Assembly (NCBI RefSeq): GCF_024055715.1
Contig: NZ_JAMXMV010000007.1
Location: 62,001-126,000 of the forward strand
From: Actinoallomurus soli
GTDB lineage: Bacteria; Actinomycetota; Actinomycetes; Streptosporangiales; Streptosporangiaceae
Direction of reading: 5' to 3'
DNA: 64,000 bases
The notes beneath the pieces are model-generated. The model saw only the letters and a list, made by a program, of their open reading frames with translations. It ran no database searches and was not told the origin of the DNA. Positions 7,437-16,229 of the stretch are shown here, piece by piece (the stretch's first letter is position 1; each line of letters opens with the position of its first letter). A program made the position numbers and the translations under genes.

Positions 7437-8585
7437 ATGCGCTTGCCGGCGCTCGCAGCGGGCGCGGCCCTGCTGCTCGCCATGGCCGGCGACGGTACGC
7501 GCCCGGCGCCGAAGGCGCCGTCGGCGGCGCCCGCGATCGAGGCCGGCGCCTCGGGCTGCGGCACCGGCCGGGTGCCGCTGCGGCCGGGCCCGCAGGTGCT
7601 GCCGCTGCGCAACGACGGCGACACGTCGACGAACGTCACCCTGCTCGACCCTCGGACGGGCGCGGTCTACGCCGAGCTGGAGGGAATGGGCCCCGGGACC
7701 GTCCGCTCGCTGCGGATCGCGCTCGGCCCCGGCTCGTACGCCTTCCGCTGCGCGCAGGACGGACCCGCCGACCCGGTCACCGGCCCCGTGACGCGGATCA
7801 CCGGCGCCGGAGGCGGGACACCGGGGATCGTCCCGGTCTCCGAGAACGACCTGTACGCGCCGACGCGGGCCTACCAGGCGTACGTCTCCACCGGCCTCGA
7901 CCGCCTGGTCGACAGGACCGACGCCCTGCGGTCCGCCGTCGACGACGGCGACCTCGGCGCGGCACGGGCCGCCTGGACGCCGGCGCACCTGGCGTACGAG
8001 CGTCTCGGGGCCGCGTACGGCACGTTCGGCGACTTCGACGGCCGGATCGACGGCCTCCCGGCAGGGCTCCCCGGAGGCGTCCACGACGCGGGTTTCACCG
8101 GGTTCCACCGCGTGGAGTACGGCCTGTGGCACGGCGAGTCCGCCGCCTCGCTGGCCGGCGTGACCGACCGGCTCGCCCGCGACGTCCGCGCCCTGCGGTC
8201 CTCGTGGGCCGATGAGCGCATGGAGCCCGGCGATCTCCCGCTGCGCGCGCACGAGATCCTGGAGAACACCCTGCAGTTCCAGCTGACCGGTGAGGCCGAC
8301 CAGGGCAGCGGCACGACGCTGCGGACCGCCGCCGCCAACCTCGAGGGCACCCGGGAGCTCGTCGGCCTGCTCCGCCCGCTGCTGCGCCCCCGCTACACGG
8401 GCCTGGCCGCCGTCGACGCGTCGATGGACCGGATGGACGCCCTGCTGAAGGGCCGCTCGTCGGTCGGCGCGCTCTCGCGCATCGACCGCGAGCGCCTGAA
8501 CGGCGCCGCGGGAGACCTGCTCGAACGCCTCGCCCCGATCGCCACGATCTGCGCCCCCCGTCGTCGCCCCCAGGGAGCGGGATGA
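7437..8585 (+). CDS. efeO: Iron uptake protein EfeO (cupredoxin plus M75/imelysin domain)
   Basis: A 382-residue exported protein of the EfeUOB ferrous/ferric iron uptake system. After a signal sequence (residues 1-18) comes a small cupredoxin-like domain (about 35-115), then an M75 imelysin-type domain with the metal motif HLAYE in [18 protein letters not shown]. EfeO presents iron to the permease EfeU. The signal peptide ends LLAMAGDG where many actinobacterial EfeO lipoproteins have AGCG, so the lipobox cysteine appears lost. The efeB start overlaps its stop. The operon is probably under the iron box 240 bp upstream. The permease gene is missing here and is found at 62811. Confidence 0.92.
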   Translation: MRLPALAAGAALLLAMAGDGTRPAPKAPSAAPAIEAGASGCGTGRVPLRPGPQVLPLRNDGDTSTNVTLLDPRTGAVYAELEGMGPGTVRSLRIALGPGSYAFRCAQDGPADPVTGPVTRITGAGGGTPGIVPVSENDLYAPTRAYQAYVSTGLDRLVDRTDALRSAVDDGDLGAARAAWTPAHLAYERLGAAYGTFGDFDGRIDGLPAGLPGGVHDAGFTGFHRVEYGLWHGESAASLAGVTDRLARDVRALRSSWADERMEPGDLPLRAHEILENTLQFQLTGEADQGSGTTLRTAAANLEGTRELVGLLRPLLRPRYTGLAAVDASMDRMDALLKGRSSVGALSRIDRERLNGAAGDLLERLAPIATICAPRRRPQGAG

Positions 8586-9829
8586 TGCCCTCCGACCGCC
8601 GATCCTTCCTGCGCGGCGCCCTGGCCGCCGGCGTGGCCGGCGCCGTCGCCGGTCCCTCCGCCGCCCGTGCGGCCGGCGCCGTGACCGACTCCGCCGCCGA
8701 CCGGACCGCGGCGCGTTCGTTCCACGGCGCGCACCAGGCCGGCATCCTCGAGCGGCCGAGGCGGCGGACCGTCGTCGTGTCGTTCGACGTCGTCGCGACG
8801 GGTCGCGGCGAGCTCACCGAGCTGTTCCGCACGCTCACCGACCGCGCCCGCGCGCTGACCGCCGGAGGCACGCCCGTGGACGCCGGGATCAGCGCGCCGC
8901 CCGCCGACTCGGGGGTGCTCGGGCCCGAGGTGCCCGGCGGCGGGCTGATGATGACGGTCGGGGTCGGCGCGTCCCTGTTCGACGACCGGTACGGACTGGC
9001 GGCGCGGAAGCCGCCCGGCCTGACGCCGATGCGGACCTTCCCCAACGACTCGCTCGACCCGGCCTGGTGCCACGGCGACCTGAGCCTGCAGCTGTCGGCC
9101 GACGAGGAGGACACGGTCGTGCACGCGCTGCGCGACGTCGCCCGGCACACGCGCGGCGGCATGCAGGTGCGGTGGCGGATCAACGGCTTCGCCAGCCCGC
9201 CGCGGCCCAGCGGCACGCCGCGCAACCTCATGGGCTTCAAGGACGGCATCGCCAACCCCGACGCGGCGGACGCACGGGAGATGAGCCGTCTGGTCTGGGC
9301 CGCCCCCGGCACGACCGGCCAGGGCCGGCACGCGCCGGAGCCGGCCTGGACGGCCGGCGGCTCGTACGTCGTGATCCGGCTCATCCGGATGCTCGTGGAG
9401 TTCTGGGACCGGGTGGGGCTCGCCGAGCAGGAGCAGATGTTCGGCCGGGCGCGGGACACCGGCGCCCCCCTCGACGGGAACCACGAGCTCGACGAGCCCC
9501 GGTACACCGCGGACCCGATCGGCAAGGTCATCCCGCTGACGAGCCACATCCGGCTGGCCAACCCGCGCACGCCGCAGACCGCCGACAGCCGGATCCTGCG
9601 CCGCAGCTTCAACTACGACCGCGGCGTGGACGCGGTCGGCGACCTCGACATGGGGCTGGTCTTCAGCTGTTACCAGCAGGACATCGCGCGGCAGTTCGAG
9701 GCGGTGCAGACCCGGCTGGCGGACGAGCCGCTCACCGACTACATCCGGCCGTTCGGCGGCGGCTACTTCTTCGCCCTGCCCGGCGTCCGTGACGCCTCGG
9801 ACTTCTTCGCCCGCGCCCTCCTGAGCTGA
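8582..9829 (+). CDS. efeB: EfeB, Tat-exported Dyp-type haem peroxidase
   Basis: A 415-residue DyP peroxidase exported by the Tat pathway: the N-terminus DRRSFLRG followed by a hydrophobic alanine-rich stretch is a clear twin-arginine signal. The DyP signature GFKDGIANP lies at about residues 219-227, and the expected proximal haem histidine sits in [11 protein letters not shown]. EfeB works with EfeO in iron uptake, oxidising ferrous iron or acting on haem. ATG codons at 8582 and 8585 overlap the efeO stop, so translation is coupled. Length and motifs are complete. Confidence 0.93.
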   Translation: MMPSDRRSFLRGALAAGVAGAVAGPSAARAAGAVTDSAADRTAARSFHGAHQAGILERPRRRTVVVSFDVVATGRGELTELFRTLTDRARALTAGGTPVDAGISAPPADSGVLGPEVPGGGLMMTVGVGASLFDDRYGLAARKPPGLTPMRTFPNDSLDPAWCHGDLSLQLSADEEDTVVHALRDVARHTRGGMQVRWRINGFASPPRPSGTPRNLMGFKDGIANPDAADAREMSRLVWAAPGTTGQGRHAPEPAWTAGGSYVVIRLIRMLVEFWDRVGLAEQEQMFGRARDTGAPLDGNHELDEPRYTADPIGKVIPLTSHIRLANPRTPQTADSRILRRSFNYDRGVDAVGDLDMGLVFSCYQQDIARQFEAVQTRLADEPLTDYIRPFGGGYFFALPGVRDASDFFARALLS

Positions 9830-9858
9830 CCGTCGCAGGCCCTAAACGGGTCGAATCG

Positions 9859-9953
9859 GTCATTCACGGGACAGATGACCCCGAGTTAGATAAAGATCGT
9901 CTAAAGAGATTTGAAGTAGCCATGGTGTCCTGTTCACGCACGCGTCACCTTCT
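9859..9953 (+). promoter_or_regulatory. Possible PhoP (Pho box) repeats upstream of phospholipase C
   Basis: GGTCATTCACG at 9859-9869 fits the Streptomyces PhoP direct-repeat unit G(G/T)TCAYYYR(G/C)G at all positions. GTTCACGCACG at 9932-9942 fits at 10 of 11 and is followed at once by the weaker unit CGTCACCTTCT (9943-9953). The region between is AT-richer than its surroundings. Secreted phospholipases are typical members of the phosphate-starvation regulon, so the assignment is plausible but rests on short motifs. Confidence 0.4.
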
Positions 9954-10046
9954 GTCAGCGTGATCGTCGTCGCGGCTCGATGAGATCCCGGCTGAGCCGG
10001 GGCTCCGTCGGAGGACCGGTGTTTCACAACTTCAGGAGGCAACAGG

Positions 10047-11672
10047 ATGGGTCCCGGAAAGTGGAAGGGCCGACGGTCCGCGGTGATCGCCGGATCGGTG
10101 GCCGCGGCCGGAGCGCTCGCGCTGGCCGCGGTGCCGAGCTGGGCGAGCGGCGGGCGGCAGGAAGGCGCCTCGCTGACCGCGGCCGTGACGCAGGTCCGCA
10201 CCGCCACGCCGATCAAGCACGTCGTCGTGCTCTTCGGTGAGAACATCTCCTTCGACCACTACTTCGGCACGTACCCGAAGGCGGCCAACACCGACGGCAC
10301 CAAGTTCGTCGCCAAGCGGCACACGCCCCGCGTCGACGGGCTGACGAAGAAGCTGCTCAAGGACAACCCGAACCAGTACAACCCCAAGCGCCTCACTCCC
10401 GCCCAGGCGATGACCTGCGACCAGGACCACGGCTACGGGTCCGAGCAGAAGGCCGTCAACGGCGGCAAGATGGACGGCTTCGTCGAGCACACCGAGAAGG
10501 ACAAGTGCACCGGCCAGCCCGTGCTGTTCGGCGAGCCCGGCCTGGTGATGGACTACTACGACGGCAACACCGTCACCGCGATGTGGAACTACGCCCAGAA
10601 CTACGCGATGAGCGACAACTCCTGGGACTCGGTCTTCGGGCCGTCCACGCCGGGTGCGCTCAACCTGATCTCGGGCCAGACGCACGGCGGCTACGCCGTC
10701 GACCCGGTGACCCACAAGAAGGTCAGCGACGCGTACGTCGTCCAGTCGCCGGACGCGAACGGCGTCGGCACGGTCATCAACGACCCGGACCCGGCGTTCG
10801 ACGACTGCTCCGGCACCAACCACACGTCCAAGAACAACCTGGCCGTGATGACCGGGCAGAACATCGGTGACCTGCTCAACAAGAACAAGGTCACCTGGGG
10901 CTGGTTCCAGGGCGGCTTCCGGCCCACCGGCACCGCGAACGGCTACGCCGTCTGCGGAGCGACGCACCAGAACGTCGGCGGCATCAACGTCACCGACTAC
11001 AGCCCGCACCACGAGCCGTTCCAGTACTACAAGTCGACGGCCAACGAGAAGCACCTGCCGCCGTCCTCGGTCGCCGCGATCGGCCGCACCGACCAGGCCA
11101 ACCACCAGTACGACCTGAGCGACTTCGACGCGGCGCTCTCGGCGCACAACCTGCCCGCGGTGAGCTTCCTCAAGGCCGCCGCGTACCAGGACGGCCACGC
11201 CGGCTACTCCGACCCGCTCGACGAGCAGCAGTTCATCGTCAACACGATCAACAAGCTGCAGAAGTCGCCCGAGTGGAGCTCCACCGCGGTCGTCCTCGCC
11301 TACGACGACTCCGACGGCTGGTACGACCACAAGGCCCCGCGGATCCTCAGTGGCTCCACGGACGCCTCGCAGGACACGACGCTGTGCGGCAAGGCCAAGG
11401 TGGCCGGCGGCTACCAGGACCGCTGCGGTCCGAGTCAGCGCCTCCCGCTCCTCGTCGTCTCGCCGTACGCGAAGGTCAACCACGTCGACCACCACTACAC
11501 CGAGCAGACCTCGGTGCTGAAGTTCATCGAGGACAACTGGGGCGTCGGCCGGATCGGCGACGCGTCGTTCGACCAGCGGGCCGGAAGCCTGAGCGGCATG
11601 TTCGACTTCCGCCACCCGCGCGCGGGCCGTCTGTTCCTCGACCCGAAGTCCGGCGCCCCGGCCTTCCACTGA
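10047..11672 (+). CDS. Secreted phospholipase C / acid phosphatase (phosphoesterase family)
   Basis: A 541-residue exported phosphoesterase. Residues 1-35 form a signal peptide (basic KGRR, alanine-rich core, cleavage near SWA). The N-terminal catalytic motif is VVVLFGENISFDHYFGTYP, characteristic of the non-specific phospholipase C/AcpA family, which uses a metal-activated threonine/serine-type site; the closing part has AYDDSDGWYDH and the histidine-rich VNHVDHHYTEQTS. It likely hydrolyses phospholipids or phosphate esters outside the cell to release phosphate. It is transcribed alone, with possible Pho boxes upstream and two GC-rich hairpins downstream. Confidence 0.88.
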   Translation: MGPGKWKGRRSAVIAGSVAAAGALALAAVPSWASGGRQEGASLTAAVTQVRTATPIKHVVVLFGENISFDHYFGTYPKAANTDGTKFVAKRHTPRVDGLTKKLLKDNPNQYNPKRLTPAQAMTCDQDHGYGSEQKAVNGGKMDGFVEHTEKDKCTGQPVLFGEPGLVMDYYDGNTVTAMWNYAQNYAMSDNSWDSVFGPSTPGALNLISGQTHGGYAVDPVTHKKVSDAYVVQSPDANGVGTVINDPDPAFDDCSGTNHTSKNNLAVMTGQNIGDLLNKNKVTWGWFQGGFRPTGTANGYAVCGATHQNVGGINVTDYSPHHEPFQYYKSTANEKHLPPSSVAAIGRTDQANHQYDLSDFDAALSAHNLPAVSFLKAAAYQDGHAGYSDPLDEQQFIVNTINKLQKSPEWSSTAVVLAYDDSDGWYDHKAPRILSGSTDASQDTTLCGKAKVAGGYQDRCGPSQRLPLLVVSPYAKVNHVDHHYTEQTSVLKFIEDNWGVGRIGDASFDQRAGSLSGMFDFRHPRAGRLFLDPKSGAPAFH

Positions 11673-11689
11673 GCGGACGTCTCGCCCTC

Positions 11690-11761
11690 GGGGCTCCACG
11701 ACTCCGGTCCCGGAGCCCCGAGTCAACCACCCTGGAAGCCCCCGCCTCGGCGGGGGCTTCC
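11690..11761 (+). terminator. Two consecutive hairpins, probable terminator of the phospholipase gene
   Basis: The first hairpin pairs 11690-11697 (GGGGCTCC) with 11712-11719. The second pairs 11734-11746 with 11749-11761 as a perfect 13-bp GC-rich stem with a 2-nt gap. No T-run follows, as is common for high-GC actinobacterial terminators. The site lies between convergent genes and may serve both strands. Confidence 0.65.
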
Positions 11762-11770
11762 GCCATGTCC

Positions 11771-11869
11771 GGAGGGCGTCAGGGCTCGCGGCCCTTCGGG
11801 CCAGGAGCGAAGGGCGCAAGGGCTCACGGCCCGCCCGGGACCGGGCGGAGGGCGTCAGGGCTCGCGGCC
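11771..11869. repeat. Three imperfect tandem copies of a 38-bp unit overlapping the yihY-like gene end
   Basis: Copies begin at 11771, 11809 and 11847. The first 23 bases of copies one and three are identical, and copy two differs at a few positions. Copy three covers the stop codon and last codons of the minus-strand YihY/BrkB gene, so the repeat looks like duplication of the gene's 3-prime end. Confidence 0.75.
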
Positions 11870-12802
11870 GGGAGCCGGGGCGTCGTCCTCCAGGCGGGCG
11901 CGCGAGGTGAACTCGCCGGGCCAGAGCTTGTCGACCTCGGCGTTCAGGGCCGCCCCGATCAGGACGGCCAGCGCGGTGACGTACAGCCAGGCGAGCACGG
12001 CGATGGCCGCGCCCAGTGACCCGTACACCGACACCGCAGTCGTGGAGCCGTCCAGGTAGAGCCGCAGCACGAGGCTGCCGAGCCCCCAGATGGCCATGGC
12101 CGTGACCCCGCCGGGGATCTCCCGCCACCAGGCCGTCCGTACGGGGACGCTCAGGTGGTAGAGGAGCGCCAGGAAGATGACCGCGACGATGACGAGGATC
12201 GGCCAGTAGAGGACACGTACGACCACGGCCCCGGCCGGGACCCAGTGCAGGACCAGGGTCGGCCCCGCGACGAGGACGGGGATGACGACCAGCCCGACGC
12301 CGAGTCCCGCGAGGTAGAGGAAGAACGCGCGCAGGCGGGTACGGATCACGCCGCGCACGCCGGACAGGCCGTGCGCGATCGTGATCGTGTCGACGTAGAC
12401 GTTCAGCGCGCGCGAGCCGGCCCACAGGGAGATGAGGAAGCTGATCGAGACGATCCCGACCTGGCCGCCGCGCAGCACCTCGTCGAGGAGGGGCTCGACG
12501 ACGGATTTGACGGTCTGTTCGGTGAGCACCGTCTGGGCGCGGTCCAGCACCCATTCGCGGGTCTCCGCGATGGTCGTGGCGCCGAGCAGGTTCCGGAAGT
12601 GCCCGAGCAGGCCGATCAGGCCGAGCGCCAGGGGCGGCAGCGACAGGAGGGTGAAGAAGGCCGCCTCGGCGGCCAGCCCGGTCACCCGGTAGCGGAACGC
12701 CGAGAGGGTGGTGCCGCGGACGACCTGCCAGACGGCGGAGCGCATCCGTGCGACGGCGGACGACCCGGAAACGCCCGTCGAGGCATCGGAGGCGGTGGTC
12801 AT
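11855..12802 (-). CDS. YihY/virulence factor BrkB family membrane protein
   Basis: A 315-residue integral membrane protein with about six hydrophobic segments, for example FFTLLSLPPLALGLIGLLG, VVIPVLVAGPTLVLHWVP and AAIAVLAWLYVTALAVLIGA. The family hallmark Y-R-x-x-G-L-A-A-E-A-A-F-F lies at about residues 38-50, and GSRALNVYVDT in the middle. The cellular role of YihY/BrkB proteins is not settled; they were once misannotated as RNase BN. The C-terminus is acidic and proline-rich. The gene stands alone; a CRP-like site lies about 180 bp upstream of its start, and its 3-prime end lies in a tandem repeat. Confidence 0.9.
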   Translation of the reverse strand: MTTASDASTGVSGSSAVARMRSAVWQVVRGTTLSAFRYRVTGLAAEAAFFTLLSLPPLALGLIGLLGHFRNLLGATTIAETREWVLDRAQTVLTEQTVKSVVEPLLDEVLRGGQVGIVSISFLISLWAGSRALNVYVDTITIAHGLSGVRGVIRTRLRAFFLYLAGLGVGLVVIPVLVAGPTLVLHWVPAGAVVVRVLYWPILVIVAVIFLALLYHLSVPVRTAWWREIPGGVTAMAIWGLGSLVLRLYLDGSTTAVSVYGSLGAAIAVLAWLYVTALAVLIGAALNAEVDKLWPGEFTSRARLEDDAPAPGREP

Positions 12803-12978
12803 GAGGCTCTACCGTAGGGGCTGATACGCCCGGTGTGCGGCATGACGCTCATCTCGCCGATCGCCTCCGGCCGGTCGCCCCGGACCCCGGGCCGGGGCCG
12901 GAGATCCCCGTCCGGAGCGGGGATACGAAGGCTCCTCCCTGAGATGACCCCGTCGGAGCGGCGGACGCATCTCCCGGC

Positions 12979-12994
12979 TGTGACGATCATCACA
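12979..12994. promoter_or_regulatory. CRP/FNR-family binding site (TGTGA-N6-TCACA)
   Basis: TGTGACGATCATCACA is a perfect match to the CRP half-site pair TGTGA-N6-TCACA. It lies just downstream of the TIGR03084-like gene and 177-192 bp upstream of the minus-strand yihY-like start at 12802. A small hairpin (12904-12924, arms ATCCCCG and CGGGGAT) lies between. Actinobacterial CRP/GlxR proteins use this consensus. Whether this copy is functional is unknown. Confidence 0.5.
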
Positions 12995-12996
12995 TC

Positions 12997-13767
12997 TCAG
13001 GCGAATCGGCCGGGTGGGCGGCCGTTGCCGGGTGGCCCGGCGAACGCCTGCGCGATGTCCATCCACTCCTTCGCGACCGGTCCGGCGACCGTGAGGCCGA
13101 CGTCGGCGCGGTTCCGTCGCTGCGTCACGAGCAGGCAGAAGTCCAGCGCCGGGCCGCGTACGACGTCCGCGGCGTCCTCCGGGCCCGCGGTCCAGACGTC
13201 GCCGCCGGGAAGGGTGAGCTCGACGCGCACCGGCGCCTGCGGGACCGGCCTGTCGTGGACGACGAAGCTCCACGACAGGGTCCGCACCCCGATCTGGGCG
13301 ACGTGGCGGAGCCGGTCGGTGGGCTCGCGCCGGACGCCAACGGCGTCCGCGACGTCCTGGCCGTGCGCCCACGTCTCCATCAGGCGCGCCGTCGCGAAGG
13401 AGGCCGCGCCCATGTCAGGGCCGTACCAGGGGATCCGGGCCTTCGGATCGAGGACCGTCAGCGCCTCGATCATGCGGCCCCGGGCCGTACGGAACCACTC
13501 CAGGACCTCGTCGCCGGGCATGGAGCGCCGCTCCTCGACGATCCGGTCGGTGTCGAAGCCCTCCTCCACCAGCCGGCGGACCTCCTCGCGGAAGGCGCCG
13601 GGGTCCGTCACGGCGCGGACGGCGGCCTCGTCGAACCAGGCCAGGTGGGTCACCTGGTCGCGTACCGTCCAGCCCTCGGCGGGCGTGGGCAGGTCCCAGG
13701 CGTCCGGTCCAAGGAGACGCTCGAGGTCGCCCGTCTCCTCGCGCAGGTCGGTGAGCAGTCGATCCAT
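12997..13767 (-). CDS. TIGR03084-family protein (mycothiol-dependent maleylpyruvate isomerase-like)
   Basis: A 256-residue protein of the DinB-like, mycothiol-dependent maleylpyruvate isomerase superfamily. The N-terminal bundle contains WTVRDQVTHLAWFDEAA near residues 40-56, where the histidine is a likely metal ligand, and LMETWAHGQDVADAVG near 135-150, which carries the second metal-binding motif HxxD. Family members are actinobacterial and the biological reaction is mostly unknown. The start is placed at the ATG 13767 (MDRLLTDL) rather than at upstream GTG codons because homologues begin there. It is transcribed alone. Confidence 0.83.
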   Translation of the reverse strand: MDRLLTDLREETGDLERLLGPDAWDLPTPAEGWTVRDQVTHLAWFDEAAVRAVTDPGAFREEVRRLVEEGFDTDRIVEERRSMPGDEVLEWFRTARGRMIEALTVLDPKARIPWYGPDMGAASFATARLMETWAHGQDVADAVGVRREPTDRLRHVAQIGVRTLSWSFVVHDRPVPQAPVRVELTLPGGDVWTAGPEDAADVVRGPALDFCLLVTQRRNRADVGLTVAGPVAKEWMDIAQAFAGPPGNGRPPGRFA

Positions 13768-13862
13768 CGCCACGGCCACGCGCACAGCGTACAGAACGGA
13801 GTTCGGTCGCGCCTGCGCCCGGCGCCGGCGATGAGACGGCGCCGAGTGGGCACAATGAACAC

Positions 13863-14021
13863 GTGATCTGCGAAGCGTGTCGTGAGCGGCGGCACGGCGA
13901 GTGCCGGGGCGGCACGTGGTGCGACTGCCAGCACCTGCCGCCCGAAGCCGAGACCCCGGAGGAGACCCTTGCGCCCGCCGAGGGCACCGAGCCGGACATC
14001 AACTGGCTCCGGCAGGGCTGA
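13863..14021 (+). CDS. Small cysteine-rich putative zinc-binding protein
   Basis: A 52-residue protein beginning MICEACRERRHGECRGG and continuing WCDCQHLPPE, giving the pattern C-x2-C-x5-H-x2-C-x6-C-x-C-x-H, a likely small zinc knuckle. The tail is acidic and proline-rich. Short actinobacterial proteins with this CxxC...CDCQH pattern are common and unnamed. The GTG start at 13863 has no strong ribosome-binding site and may be leaderless or nearly so. The gene is divergent from the TIGR03084-type gene. Confidence 0.72.
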   Translation: MICEACRERRHGECRGGTWCDCQHLPPEAETPEETLAPAEGTEPDINWLRQG

Positions 14022-14193
14022 GGTGCGGTCGCCCGTCCGCGAGCCGTACGGCCACCGGCCGGCCCGGCCTTACGTCCACGGATCACGTGGCCGCCCGCCG
14101 ATGGCTTGGTCGCCTGTCCACGGACCAATGCGACGGACGTCCGCATTCCGGACATGGTTGGACAGTCATCGAACCACATGTCATCATCGAGAC

Positions 14194-14271
14194 ATGGCTG
14201 CTGCGGATCCGTTGCTGGTTATGCGCCGGCACGTCGACTATCTCCGCGTGGGCAGCGCGATCTGTCGCTGA
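14194..14271 (+). CDS. Cysteine-containing leader peptide of the sulfite reductase operon
   Basis: A 25-codon ORF ending MRRHVDYLRVGSAICR and then a stop, 129 bp before the sulfite reductase start. It matches the short actinobacterial leader-peptide pattern RxHVDLxRVxSAxC found before sulfur-assimilation genes. The cysteine is the penultimate residue, so ribosome pausing there when cysteinyl-tRNA is scarce is a plausible attenuation signal. A 16-residue version could start at ATG 14221. A palindrome (CATGTC 14177-14182 with GACATG 14191-14196) overlaps the first start codon. A sister leader lies at 27042-27119. Confidence 0.8.
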   Translation: MAAADPLLVMRRHVDYLRVGSAICR

Positions 14272-14400
14272 CACCTGACCACCGCCACTGCCTCACGGGC
14301 GCGCGGTATGCCGGTGTCATTCCCCACAGCTCAGCGTTGAGCCAGCAGTGCGATCTGCCGGCGTGCTTCGCGTCCCCCACGACCACGGAGGACGCGCACG

Positions 14401-16056
14401 ATGCCATCCCGTACGCAGCGGAAACGAGGCGAGGGCCAATGGGCCCTGGGCTACCGTGAACCGCTCAACAAGAACGAAGAGAGCAAGAAGAACGACGACG
14501 GCCTGAACGTCCGCCGTCGCATCATCGACATCTACGCCAAGGGCGGCTTCGACTCCATCGACCCCGCGGACCTGCGGGGCCGGTTCCGCTGGTACGGCCT
14601 GTACACGCAGCGCCGGCCCGGCATCGACGGCGGCAAGACGGCCGTGCTGGAACCCGAGGAGCTCGACGACCGGTACTTCATGCTGCGCGTCCGCATCGAC
14701 GGCGGCCGGCTGAACCTCGACCAGCTGCGGACGATCGCCGACGTGTCGTCGAAGTACGCCCGGGGCACCGCGGACATCACCGACCGGCAGAACATCCAGC
14801 TGCACTGGGTCGAGATCGAGAACGTCCCGGCCATCTGGGAGGCCCTGGAGGCGGTCGGGCTGCACACCACCGAGGCCTGCGGCGACACGCCGCGCGTCAT
14901 CCTCGGCTGTCCGCTCGCCGGGATCGACGCCGACGAGGTCATCGACGCGACGCCGCAGCTTCGCGAGATCCACGACCGGTACATCGGCAGCCCGGACTTC
15001 TCGAACCTGCCGCGCAAGTTCAAGACGGCGCTGTCCGGCTGCACCGCCCAGTGCACGATCCACGAGATCAACGACATCGCGTTCGTCGGCGTGGTCAACG
15101 ACGAGGGCGAGGCCGGCTACGACGTCTGGGCGGGCGGCGGCCTGTCCACGAACCCGATGTTCGCCAAGCGGCTGGGCGCGTTCGTCCGCCCGGAACAGGT
15201 CCACGAGGTCTGGGCGGGCATCACCGGGATCTTCCGCGACTACGGTTACCGCCGCCTCCGGCACCGCGCGCGGCTCAAGTTCCTGATGAACGACTGGGGC
15301 CCGGAGCGGTTCCGCGAGGTCCTGGAGAAGGAGTACCTCGGGTACGCCCTGGCGGACGGGCCGGCACCCGGCGAGCCCCGGGACCGGCGCCGGGATCACG
15401 TCGGCATCCACCGGCAGCGCGACGGCCGGTACTACGTCGGCTTCGCGCCGAAGGTCGGCCGGGTCAACGGCGACCTGCTGCACGTCATCGCGGACCTGGC
15501 CGAGGAGTACGGCTCCGGCCGGGTGCACACGACGACCGAGCAGAAGATGGTCATCCTGGACGTTCCGGAGGACCGGACCGAGGAGCTGGCCGCCGAGCTG
15601 GAGTCGCACGACCTGCGGGTCCGCCCGTCGACGTTCCGGCGCCAGACGATGGCCTGCACCGGCATCGAGTACTGCAAGCTCGCCATCGTCGAGACCAAGC
15701 AGCGCGGCATGGACCTGATCGAGGAGCTGGAGCAGCGCCTGCCGGACTTCGACGAGCCGCTGACGATCAACATCAACGGCTGCCCGAACTCCTGCGCCCG
15801 CATCCAGACCGCCGACATCGGGCTGAAGGGCCAGTTGGTCACCGACGCGAACGGTGAGCAGGTCGAGGGCTACCAGGTCCACCTGGGCGGCTCGATCGGC
15901 GGCGAGTTCGGCAAGAAGATCCGCGGCCTGAAGACCACCGCCGAGGAGCTGCCGGACTACGTGGAGAGGGTGCTGCGCAACTTCCGGAAGGGCAGGAACG
16001 ACGGCGAGTCCTTCGCCGCCTGGGTGCAGCGTGCCGAGGAAGGTGAGCTGAAGTGA
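14401..16056 (+). CDS. sirA: Ferredoxin-dependent sulfite reductase (nitrite/sulfite reductase, sirohaem)
   Basis: A 551-residue enzyme that reduces sulfite to sulfide with six electrons from ferredoxin, using sirohaem coupled to a [4Fe-4S] cluster. The cluster ligands are C419 and C425 (MACTGIEYCK) and C461 and C465 (NGCPNSCAR). Two ferredoxin-like half domains and two sirohaem-binding NiR_SiR domains are present at normal length. The context (CysH, CbiX, sulfur leader peptide) identifies the sulfite rather than nitrite enzyme. Its stop overlaps the start of the next small gene. A weak GCTCA/TGAGC hairpin at 14329-14342 lies in the leader between peptide and gene. Confidence 0.93.
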   Translation: MPSRTQRKRGEGQWALGYREPLNKNEESKKNDDGLNVRRRIIDIYAKGGFDSIDPADLRGRFRWYGLYTQRRPGIDGGKTAVLEPEELDDRYFMLRVRIDGGRLNLDQLRTIADVSSKYARGTADITDRQNIQLHWVEIENVPAIWEALEAVGLHTTEACGDTPRVILGCPLAGIDADEVIDATPQLREIHDRYIGSPDFSNLPRKFKTALSGCTAQCTIHEINDIAFVGVVNDEGEAGYDVWAGGGLSTNPMFAKRLGAFVRPEQVHEVWAGITGIFRDYGYRRLRHRARLKFLMNDWGPERFREVLEKEYLGYALADGPAPGEPRDRRRDHVGIHRQRDGRYYVGFAPKVGRVNGDLLHVIADLAEEYGSGRVHTTTEQKMVILDVPEDRTEELAAELESHDLRVRPSTFRRQTMACTGIEYCKLAIVETKQRGMDLIEELEQRLPDFDEPLTININGCPNSCARIQTADIGLKGQLVTDANGEQVEGYQVHLGGSIGGEFGKKIRGLKTTAEELPDYVERVLRNFRKGRNDGESFAAWVQRAEEGELK

Positions 16057-16229
16057 CCGAGAGGGCCGTTCCCTTCTACTGCCCCTACTGCGGAGACGAG
16101 GACCTGGAGCCGTACGAGAGCGACGGCGGCTGGCACTGCCGCGCCTGCACGCGGGCGTTCCGGCTCCGCTTCGTCGGGCTCGGCGCGCTGAGCTCGGCCG
16201 GCGCTCCCCGGCGGGAGGGCTCGGCATGA
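16053..16229 (+). CDS. Small zinc-ribbon protein of the sulfate-reduction operon
   Basis: A 58-residue protein reading FYCPYCGDEDLEPY near the start and GWHCRACTRAFRLRF in the middle, giving two CxxC pairs of a zinc ribbon. The GTG start overlaps the sulfite reductase stop (GTGA) and its stop overlaps the cysH start (ATGA), so it is locked between the two by translational coupling. I recall the same small gene in this position in Streptomyces and relatives, sometimes mislabelled as an insertion-element protein. Its role is unknown; an accessory function in electron transfer or assembly is a guess. Confidence 0.85.
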   Translation: MTERAVPFYCPYCGDEDLEPYESDGGWHCRACTRAFRLRFVGLGALSSAGAPRREGSA

